Assembly (NCBI GenBank): GCA_007126995.1
Contig: SLAD01000286.1
Coordinates: forward strand, 1 to 6,723
DNA from: Kiritimatiellia bacterium
GTDB lineage: Bacteria; Verrucomicrobiota; Kiritimatiellia; SLAD01
DNA length: 6,723 bases
Direction of reading: 5' to 3'
The notes below the pieces were generated by a model. The model worked only from the letters and a program-made list of their open reading frames with translations. It was not told the origin of the DNA and did not search any database. This document shows, in pieces, positions 1 to 5,215 of the stretch. Within the stretch, counting starts at the first letter, position 1; each line of letters begins with the position of its first letter. The position numbers and the translations under genes were made by a program.

Positions 1-658
1 AGAACTCATAAAGTGACCAGCCGGGAAGACTCGCAAACGTCATCGAATGGGCAGATGACAAAACGATTTCGACATCCCCCAACTGAGATAACCCTTGCCC
101 TGTTGCCTTGATATACGCCTCTTTACAAGCCCAAAAGCGGTAGAACAAGGCCAAGCGATGCATATCGGGGGCGGCGAAAAGGGCGGCCGTTTCGTCGGCA
201 GAAAAAAAACGGCGGGCAATCGCCTCCTGGTCAATATGTTCACGCATGTATTCCACATCGACCCCTACAGGGAGGCTACGCGTGACGGCACACACGACGA
301 CCTGACGCGAATGGGCCAAATTAAAGGACAAACCACTCATCTCAGCCAGATCGTCGCTCAACACCGGTTTCCCGTTCTCTAGATATTTGAATCGCACCTC
401 CAGAGGTCGACAACGCAGGAAGTGAGCCAGGATAGTCCGCAGCATGCCGCGCCCCACAATGTAACGGTAGCGGTCTTCCTTAAAGCAGTAGCGAACTGAT
501 CGGGCCTGCTCCTCGGGGGGCAGCAGATCCTGGAATCGCCCTACCGGTTTGCTCTCGATGTCCCAACTCGTTTGCCATACGTGAACAGCGCCAGGTTTGA
601 TATCATCCGGCCGGGTGGCTTTTGACCACGGTTTCAAATTCGTGCGATCAACTCCCAT
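1..658 (-). CDS. Sfp-type 4'-phosphopantetheinyl transferase (3' end outside window)
   Basis: The enzyme would move the 4'-phosphopantetheine arm of coenzyme A onto a serine of acyl or peptidyl carrier proteins in the cytoplasm. The frame is open from an ATG at 658 to the window edge without a stop, giving 219 residues. Family motifs are in the right order: FNLAHS at 112-117, the Mg-binding GVDVE at 132-136 (Asp134, Glu136), and WACKEAYIKATGQG at 176-189 (Glu180, Lys184), which matches the WxxKEAxxKxxGxG signature of the Sfp/HetI group. These proteins usually have about 220-250 residues, so only a short C-terminus should be missing. The start is favoured because a GGAG lies 6 nt upstream and an in-frame TGA lies 20 codons upstream. 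It is 114 nt downstream of the glycosyltransferase gene with no convincing terminator between, so it may be the last gene of that operon or start its own unit. Its carrier-protein substrate is not visible here. Confidence 0.88.
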   Translation of the reverse strand, partial: MGVDRTNLKPWSKATRPDDIKPGAVHVWQTSWDIESKPVGRFQDLLPPEEQARSVRYCFKEDRYRYIVGRGMLRTILAHFLRCRPLEVRFKYLENGKPVLSDDLAEMSGLSFNLAHSRQVVVCAVTRSLPVGVDVEYMREHIDQEAIARRFFSADETAALFAAPDMHRLALFYRFWACKEAYIKATGQGLSQLGDVEIVLSSAHSMTFASLPGWSLYEF

Positions 659-772
659 CCTTCTCTCCGCTAGCAGCAGCCGTCTTCCTCCAACTGGCGC
701 CGCCTTCGTAGCCGCTCACACGCCGTTTAGGGCGGAATTCTTCACGAGGTTTGCTTCCATCCACAAGGGCAA
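659..772. other. Intergenic gap between the GT4 and phosphopantetheinyl transferase genes
   Basis: This is a 114-nt non-coding stretch. Besides the ribosome binding site at its left end, I see only a short CGCC/GGCG inverted repeat near 721-734 with no T-tract. It is too weak to call a terminator. No clear promoter is visible, so read-through from the polysaccharide operon into the transferase gene is possible. Confidence 0.5.
665..668 (-). promoter_or_regulatory. Shine-Dalgarno site of the phosphopantetheinyl transferase gene
   Basis: On the minus strand GGAG (inside GGAGAG) sits 6 nt before the ATG at 658. It supports this start for a gene that is otherwise incomplete in the window. Confidence 0.65.
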
Positions 773-1972
773 TTAACGGCGGCGATGAATGCCCGCAAAC
801 TCATTCACTGTCGCCGAGGCCGTCATGGCCCATGTGAATTGCGATGCATGTCGGCGGGCCTCCTCTATTCTCACTCGCCGCTCCTTGACCGACCATGCCA
901 GTACGGTTCGGATCATGGAAGCCAAATCCTCCGCACTTTGGCCACTGGCATAGACAACGGCATCGCCTCCAACCTCCGGAATGGATCCCGCCCGGGTCGT
1001 CACCACCGGGACCCCGGCCATCATCGCTTCCAGTACGGGCAAACCGAACCCCTCGTAGAGCGAAGGAAAGACAAAAACATCCGCGGATTGGTATAGGCTG
1101 ATCAGCGCCTCGCGCGATATCCCCGACACACGTTGAACGCGTTCACGGGGAACGTTCTCCAGCGCTCGCAGTACCTGCGGCTCACCCAGCCGAGGACAGC
1201 CGACCAGCACCAGCCGGTGAGGAATCTCGTCCTGCACTCGCGCGAATGCATCTATCAGTTGATGCAGATTTTTGTGCGGGTAGGAGTTGGCAACGGAGAG
1301 AATATAAGGTTGCAGGTTGCGGGTTGCAGGTTGCAGGTTGCGGGTTGCAGGTTGCAGGTTGCAGGTTGCAGGTTGCGGGTTGCAGGTTGCAGGTTGCGGG
1401 TTGCGGGTTGCAGGTTGCGGGCTACTGCCGAATGCGGGGTCAACGCCCAAATGAGTAACCGCGATTCGCTCCACCGGGCAACCGGTATGCTTGATGATCT
1501 CCCGCCTCGAGAATTCGGAGATCGTCAGCAAGCGGTCCGCCCGGCGGGCGGCCATCGTAACGAGCGCGTGTGTGGTCCAGCGCGCAATCCGGGTCAGATC
1601 GTCCGGGTGCGAATGGTATTGCATGTCGAGAATCGACACCACCTGCCGACAGGGTGCCCAGAACGGCATGGTATAACCTGGGGACCAGAGTAGATCGGGC
1701 TTGAGTTTTCTCAACAACCACGGCAGCCGGGTTTGCTCCGCAACGATACGCATGTACCGATTCGCGGCCCGGACCGGCAACAGATGAACACTGCACTGCG
1801 GGAACGCCCCGAACTGGTCGCGCAGCAGCGACACATTCTCCTGGTTGGCCACCAAGACCAAGTCAATCGACTCATGCTCACGCGCAACGGCCAGCAACGT
1901 TTCGCGCAGATACGTCTCCGACCCGCCCACTTCGCCGGGGATCAGAAACAAGGTGTTAACGGCAACTTTCAT
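773..1972 (-). CDS. GT4-type (GT-B fold) glycosyltransferase with a heptapeptide-repeat linker
   Basis: A 399-residue retaining glycosyltransferase predicted to transfer a sugar from a nucleotide donor onto a growing surface glycan at the cytoplasmic side of the membrane. The N-terminal acceptor domain carries GEVGGSETY (13-21), typical of GT4 proteins, and ends at the GVDPAF linker (176-181). The C-terminal donor domain starts at YILSVANSYPHKN (223-235, Lys234). It contains SLYEGFGLPVLEAMMAG (304-320) with the EX7E pair Glu307 and Glu315, followed by GSIPEVGGDA. Between the domains (residues 185-222) lies a tandem LQPATRN/PQPATCN-like heptapeptide encoded by a 7-bp DNA repeat; such an insert is not part of the family. 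I chose the ATG at 1972 because MKVAVNTLFLIPGE begins the first beta strand and the codon overlaps the preceding stop as ATGA. An ATG at 2032 would add 20 residues inside the upstream gene. The sugar specificity cannot be read from sequence. Confidence 0.9.
   Translation of the reverse strand: MKVAVNTLFLIPGEVGGSETYLRETLLAVAREHESIDLVLVANQENVSLLRDQFGAFPQCSVHLLPVRAANRYMRIVAEQTRLPWLLRKLKPDLLWSPGYTMPFWAPCRQVVSILDMQYHSHPDDLTRIARWTTHALVTMAARRADRLLTISEFSRREIIKHTGCPVERIAVTHLGVDPAFGSSPQPATRNPQPATCNPQPATCNLQPATRNLQPATRNLQPYILSVANSYPHKNLHQLIDAFARVQDEIPHRLVLVGCPRLGEPQVLRALENVPRERVQRVSGISREALISLYQSADVFVFPSLYEGFGLPVLEAMMAGVPVVTTRAGSIPEVGGDAVVYASGQSAEDLASMIRTVLAWSVKERRVRIEEARRHASQFTWAMTASATVNEFAGIHRRR
1307..1418. 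repeat. Tandem heptanucleotide repeat, 16 units of RGGTTGC
   Basis: On the plus strand 16 contiguous 7-bp units RGGTTGC run without interruption. The only variation is the first base: A in eleven units and G in units 3, 6, 11, 14 and 15. A decayed unit (GGGCTAC) follows at 1419-1425. The tract is wholly inside the GT4 coding sequence and encodes about 37 residues of its interdomain linker. No frame of the unit contains a stop on either strand, so the tract itself is readable in all frames. Because 7 is not divisible by 3, three units (21 bp) give one period of seven residues, and changes of one or two units shift the frame. Perfect short-unit arrays of this kind are prone to slipped-strand mispairing. 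Confidence 0.97.
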
Positions 1973-2766
1973 CTTTGACGCATCGACGCCATGAACGAAT
2001 ACGAGCCAACAATGCCCCAGCGCACGCCCCAATGCAGCAGCGCCTGTAGCGAGACATGTCCTGCATCGGCCACGGCCACTTCGTACTCCTCTTTGAACTG
2101 CTGTCGAAAATGCTGCCCGCTAATCGAGCCCTCGTGCCAGCGAAAAGCCGCCAAGGGCGGCCCTTTGACATGGAATCCACCGCCCTGACGCCAAAGACGC
2201 AGGATGAATTCGTAATCCCAGGCCGCTTTCAGGTCCTCCCGCAGCAGGCCCGCCCGGTCCATTGCCGACCGCCGAAAAAACATCGCCGGCTGGGAAATAT
2301 AGTTGATCGACTGGATCGTAAAGCGAGAGGAAAGCGGGAAGAACGCCTCCTTGAAACGCGTGATGCCACGCCGGATTTCCGCGTCTTGTTCGTCCACTAT
2401 CGTGCAGCGCCCGAAACCCAACGCCTCCTCTGATCGCTCGGCAAACGCTTCCACTACGCGGCGCAACGCCCCTGGATAATAATAATCATCGGCATTGAGC
2501 CATGCCAGCATGTCGCCCCGAGCCAAACGCAAGCCCTTGTTGATCGCGGCCGCGGGCCCGTCATCCGGTTCCCTGACTTTTACATCGATACGGTCACCAT
2601 ACGAGACAGCGATATCCATCGATTCATCGGTACTACCGCCGTCAATGAACAGCAACTCTACATGCACTCCTTCTTCACGCTGGCTCGCCACGCTGTCGAG
2701 ACAACGCGGCAGGAAATCCGCGCCATTATAACAGGGGATGATCACACTGATTAGCGGGTTGCGCAT
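1969..2766 (-). CDS. Family 2 glycosyltransferase (GT-A fold)
   Basis: A 265-residue inverting glycosyltransferase, probably acting in the cytoplasm on a lipid-linked or surface glycan precursor. The N-terminus LISVIIPCYNGADFL (5-19) is the classic first strand and loop of GT2 enzymes. IDGGSTDES (41-49) contains the nucleotide-binding Asp42, NADD (91-94) is the DXD-like metal-binding motif, and WDYEF (183-187) occupies the place of the usual catalytic-base region. Length is normal for a single-domain GT2 and there is no long membrane anchor. The ATG at 2766 fits the family start and shares one base with the stop of rfbC (TGATG). A start at 2832 would add 22 residues overlapping rfbC without family support. 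The gene lacks a strong ribosome binding site, which agrees with translational coupling to rfbC. Acceptor and donor are unknown; rhamnose is only a guess from the neighbours. Confidence 0.9.
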   Translation of the reverse strand: MRNPLISVIIPCYNGADFLPRCLDSVASQREEGVHVELLFIDGGSTDESMDIAVSYGDRIDVKVREPDDGPAAAINKGLRLARGDMLAWLNADDYYYPGALRRVVEAFAERSEEALGFGRCTIVDEQDAEIRRGITRFKEAFFPLSSRFTIQSINYISQPAMFFRRSAMDRAGLLREDLKAAWDYEFILRLWRQGGGFHVKGPPLAAFRWHEGSISGQHFRQQFKEEYEVAVADAGHVSLQALLHWGVRWGIVGSYSFMASMRQR

Positions 2767-3302
2767 CAGACCGCCCGCAAAGAAGGCAGAACCGCATCCT
2801 TCGCGGACAGGATTGGTTCGTTGATCGGCCATGCAATGGCCAGGTCGGGATCGTTCCAGATCAAGCCGGCGTCATCCTCCGGGCGATAGACATCCGTACA
2901 CTTGTAGATCACGGAGGCCGTCTCGCTCAGCACCACGAAACCGTGTGCAAATCCTTCCGGGATATACAACTGGTGATGGTTTTCGGCCGATAACGTGTGG
3001 CCCTCCCACTGGCCATACGTGGACGAGCCGGTCCGGATATCCACCGCAACATCCCAGATTTCCCCCTGTACGACATATACGAGTTTGCCTTGCGGATAGT
3101 TGCGCTGAAAATGCAGTCCCCGCAGCACGTTCTTTCGCGAAAGGGAAAAGTTGTCTTGAACGAAGGTGCGATCAATACCCGCCTCGCGATACTTATCGAC
3201 TTGGTACGTCTCAGTGAAGAAACCACGATCATCTTCAAAGACGCGGGGGCAAAAAAGCTGCACCCCTTCTAGTTTTCCCGGTGTCACCGACAATACGCTC
3301 AT
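2766..3302 (-). CDS. rfbC: dTDP-4-dehydrorhamnose 3,5-epimerase
   Basis: Also called rmlC. It epimerises C3 and C5 of dTDP-4-keto-6-deoxy-D-glucose to the L-lyxo form, the third step of dTDP-L-rhamnose synthesis, in the cytoplasm. The 178-residue product has the normal length and cupin motifs. FFTETYQ (28-34) and RGLHFQ (61-66) carry the catalytic His64. Lys73 lies in PQGKLV, Tyr133 in VIYKCTDVY is the proposed acid, and Asp169 would form the dyad with His64; these positions agree with well-studied RmlC enzymes. The ATG is 3 nt after the rfbA stop, and a GGAG 9 nt upstream lies within the end of rfbA, so the two are cotranscribed. The stop overlaps the start of the family 2 glycosyltransferase by one base. 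Nothing suggests damage, so an active enzyme is likely. Confidence 0.96.
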   Translation of the reverse strand: MSVLSVTPGKLEGVQLFCPRVFEDDRGFFTETYQVDKYREAGIDRTFVQDNFSLSRKNVLRGLHFQRNYPQGKLVYVVQGEIWDVAVDIRTGSSTYGQWEGHTLSAENHHQLYIPEGFAHGFVVLSETASVIYKCTDVYRPEDDAGLIWNDPDLAIAWPINEPILSAKDAVLPSLRAV

Positions 3303-3305
3303 CGT

Positions 3306-4181
3306 CTACCACTCCGGATGATCGGCGATATCATGGAGATACTTCCCGTACTCGTTTTTGGAAAGCGGCCCGGCCAAGGCGCGCAGCGCGTCAGCCGTGA
3401 TCCAGCCTTTGCGAAAAGCAATTTCCTCGACACAGGATATTCGCAAGCCTTGGCGCTCCTCGATCGTATGCACGAAATTGGAGGCCTGCAGGAGCGATTC
3501 ATGCGTGCCCGTGTCCAGCCAAGCGAATCCACGTCCAAGCTGCTCGACGCGGAGCAGTCCCTTTTCCAGGTAGACGCGGTTGAGATCGGTGATCTCCAGT
3601 TCTCCGCGCGCAGAGGGTTTAAGACACTTGGCGTAGTCGACCACGTTCTGGTCGTAAAAGTAGAGTCCCGGCACGGCGTACCGCGATTTGGGTTGGGCGG
3701 GCTTCTCCTCGATGTCGAGCACCTTGCCCGAGGCATCAAAGGAAACGACACCATAACGCTCGGGATCCTTGACCAGATAGCCAAAGATCAAGCCACCTTC
3801 TGTCAACTCACCCGCCCTCGTCAGTATCCCATGCAGGCTGTGCCCGAAGAAGATGTTGTCGCCGAGCACCAGCGCAACAGGCTCGTTACCGATAAAGGAC
3901 TCGCCAATCAGGAACGCCTGAGCCAGGCCTTCCGGACGGGGCTGCTCAGCATACGAAAGCTTCAAGCCCAGTTGTGCGCCGTTGCCTAATAATTTTTCGA
4001 ACAGCGGCAAGTCCTGCGGAGTGGAGATCACCAGAATATCCCGAATCCCCGCCAGCATCAGAACGGAAAGCGGATAGAAAATCATCGGCTTGTCGTATAC
4101 CGGCAGCAACTGCTTGCTCACCACTTGCGTGATGGGATACAGCCGCGTGCCTGAACCGCCGGCCAGAATGATTCCTTTCAT
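3306..4181 (-). CDS. rfbA: Glucose-1-phosphate thymidylyltransferase
   Basis: Also called rmlA. It joins dTTP and glucose 1-phosphate to give dTDP-glucose and pyrophosphate, the committed first step of dTDP-L-rhamnose (and other dTDP-deoxysugar) synthesis. The 291-residue product matches the usual length. It has the nucleotide-binding GGSGTRLYP (8-16), SKQLLPVYDKPMIFYPL (22-38), LGDN (106-109) with metal ligand Asp108, EEKP (158-161) with Lys160, ELEITDLN (194-201), and WLDTGTHESL (221-230) with Asp223. The C-terminal NEYGKYL is also typical of the short RmlA group. The ATG is preceded by a strong GGAGGA at a spacing of 6 nt. It is the first gene of the lower unit, directly after the terminator at 4265-4297, and is followed 3 nt later by rfbC. 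The enzyme is usually feedback-inhibited by dTDP-rhamnose, which is family knowledge rather than something seen here. Confidence 0.97.
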   Translation of the reverse strand: MKGIILAGGSGTRLYPITQVVSKQLLPVYDKPMIFYPLSVLMLAGIRDILVISTPQDLPLFEKLLGNGAQLGLKLSYAEQPRPEGLAQAFLIGESFIGNEPVALVLGDNIFFGHSLHGILTRAGELTEGGLIFGYLVKDPERYGVVSFDASGKVLDIEEKPAQPKSRYAVPGLYFYDQNVVDYAKCLKPSARGELEITDLNRVYLEKGLLRVEQLGRGFAWLDTGTHESLLQASNFVHTIEERQGLRISCVEEIAFRKGWITADALRALAGPLSKNEYGKYLHDIADHPEW

Positions 4182-4187
4182 GACTTA

Positions 4188-4193
4188 TCCTCC
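4188..4193 (-). promoter_or_regulatory. Strong Shine-Dalgarno site of rfbA
   Basis: GGAGGA on the minus strand, 6 nt before the rfbA ATG. It is the best ribosome binding site in the window, as expected for the first gene of an operon whose later genes rely on overlaps. Confidence 0.8.
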
Positions 4194-4218
4194 AACTAAC
4201 AACATAAGACAAACGAAG

Positions 4219-4247
4219 CTGATAAAACGTTGCCCGAGGGTCAACAA
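4219..4247 (-). promoter_or_regulatory. Weak candidate promoter for the rfbA operon
   Basis: A promoter is expected between the terminator at 4265-4297 and rfbA. The best sigma-70-like pair I find is TTGTTG (4247-4242) and TATCAG (4224-4219) with a 17-nt spacer. This would give a leader of about 30 nt. Both boxes match poorly, and TTGACC at 4244-4239 is an alternative -35, though its spacing to the same -10 is only 14 nt. The call rests mainly on position. Confidence 0.2.
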
Positions 4248-4264
4248 ATGCACCCCGCGTTCTG

Positions 4265-4297
4265 AAAAATGGGCGCGGACAAGTCGTCCGCGCCCAT
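4265..4297 (-). terminator. Intrinsic terminator after the lipoprotein gene
   Basis: On the minus strand a perfect 12-bp stem (arms 4286-4297 and 4269-4280, core GTCCGCGCCC) closes a 5-nt loop and runs into five T residues (4269-4265). It begins 24 nt after the lipoprotein stop codon. There is no T-tract on the other side, so it acts for minus-strand transcription only. It separates the secreted-protein unit from the rfbA operon. Confidence 0.88.
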
Positions 4298-4321
4298 GCT
4301 CTCAAACCTTCACACTATCGC

Positions 4322-5182
4322 TCAATCTGACGGGGAAACGGCCGCCGCATCGTCCGTCTGCACCCCGATGCGGCCAGCTGATCCAGCCGCCAGCGCGCTG
4401 ACATTGGCAACTACGCCACCCGCCTCAACCCATGTACCCTGCAGATGGTACTGGGTGTTCTGCGGCGAGAGGATATACTCAGAGACTCGCACGACGGTTG
4501 ACTGATCATTGGTCGTCGTCGTACGGGAGAGCTCATCTCCTGTCTGATTGTCCGTCACGATAGTCGTGACCTCTTCAGAGGCCACTGGCGAGCCCGGACG
4601 CTGACTCGTCGTCGTAATTGTTGTTGTGGTTGTCTCGCCATCTTCCGAAACTTGTGTCTCGACTCGCTCCGTTACCGTTTCACTCGTGACGCTTTGGCTA
4701 TCGATCTGGCCACGAATATCCGTTACAGCGACAACGGAGATATTGCCCGTGAATTCAATCTCACGCGCCGCTATGTTGTCCTGTCCCGACCAATGCACCT
4801 GTGCTTGCGCCAACTGGGTCCCGGCCTCGAAACCCCCTCCGGTAATCTCACCATCCGCTCCTCGCCGTTCATCATCTGAGGGAACCGTCACGACACTGAC
4901 CGACCCGATGCGTCCACGATAGATCGACCCGTTGTTGTCAAGTACTTCAATCGCATTCCCTTGTTGACTGAGGACCAAGCGAACAATCGGGCCGCCCGAG
5001 GTGTTCTCAACGGCCCGTCCGCCGGCAAGATTCCCGTTGTACGTGCCACTGAAGTTGACATCGATTCGCGCCGAACTAAAACCACTGCCGCCGGTAGTCC
5101 AGTCGCAACCGACTACGGCAATCAACGCAATTAGCAAGAGCGATATCGAAATTTCGCTTAGCCATTTTCTTTTTCGTTTCAT
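4322..5182 (-). CDS. Thr-rich putative lipoprotein of unknown function
   Basis: I do not recognise this 286-residue protein. It begins with a basic n-region (MKRKRKW), a hydrophobic stretch (ISISLLLIALIAVV) and the lipobox VVGC, so Cys26 should be lipidated by the Lgt/LspA pathway after export. Asp27 follows the cysteine; in enterobacteria this would hold the protein in the inner membrane, but the rule may not apply here. Residues 44-155 look beta-rich, with FSGTYNGN, LVLSQQGNAIEVLDNNGS and YRGRIG. Residues 162-230 are a Thr/Ser/Glu-rich low-complexity stretch with TTTTTITTT and TTTT runs, probably an extended linker. The end returns to a YHLQGTWVEAGG beta-like segment. The start at 5182 is preferred over ATG 5194 because GGAG lies 6 nt before it and the signal peptide begins there. 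It sits 33 nt after the secreted-protein gene and before a terminator, so the two probably share one mRNA. Confidence 0.85.
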   Translation of the reverse strand: MKRKRKWLSEISISLLLIALIAVVGCDWTTGGSGFSSARIDVNFSGTYNGNLAGGRAVENTSGGPIVRLVLSQQGNAIEVLDNNGSIYRGRIGSVSVVTVPSDDERRGADGEITGGGFEAGTQLAQAQVHWSGQDNIAAREIEFTGNISVVAVTDIRGQIDSQSVTSETVTERVETQVSEDGETTTTTITTTSQRPGSPVASEEVTTIVTDNQTGDELSRTTTTNDQSTVVRVSEYILSPQNTQYHLQGTWVEAGGVVANVSALAAGSAGRIGVQTDDAAAVSPSD

Positions 5183-5188
5183 TGTATT

Positions 5189-5192
5189 CTCC
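5189..5192 (-). promoter_or_regulatory. Shine-Dalgarno site deciding the lipoprotein start
   Basis: GGAG on the minus strand is 6 nt upstream of the ATG at 5182 and overlaps the alternative ATG at 5194, which has only a poor site of its own. This favours the shorter protein. Confidence 0.6.
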
Positions 5193-5215
5193 ATGTTCGC
5201 AACAAAGCTGCTCGC

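Noticed and set aside
95..382. Plus-strand open frame of 95 codons, and a 72-codon minus-strand frame at 40-258
   Set aside because: Both are shadows of the phosphopantetheinyl transferase frame, which is open across the whole left end and carries the family motifs. I first suspected a frameshift near 177-184 but a base count showed the frame is intact.
721..734. Possible terminator hairpin downstream of the GT4 gene
   Set aside because: The stem is only 4 bp (CGCC/GGCG) and no T-tract follows on the minus strand.
1307..1418. CRISPR array or insertion-sequence end
   Set aside because: The units are 7 bp and contiguous with no spacers, and no terminal inverted repeat or transposase is present.
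1133..1693. Plus-strand open frame of 186 codons containing VAGCRLQ repeats
   Set aside because: It is antisense to the GT4 gene. It stays open partly because the 7-bp repeat has no stop in any frame. It has no family motif, while the opposite strand has a complete set.
1973..2032. 20-residue N-terminal extension of the GT4 protein from an ATG at 2032
   Set aside because: It lies inside the GT2 gene, and the ATG at 1972 gives the usual first beta strand and an ATGA overlap.
2767..2832. 22-residue N-terminal extension of the GT2 protein from an ATG at 2832
   Set aside because: It overlaps rfbC coding sequence, has no family similarity, and the ATG at 2766 gives the canonical GT2 N-terminus and a TGATG junction.
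2831..3217. Plus-strand Arg/Pro/Ser-rich frame of 128 codons
   Set aside because: It is antisense to rfbC and its biased composition is typical of an opposite-strand shadow in GC-rich DNA.
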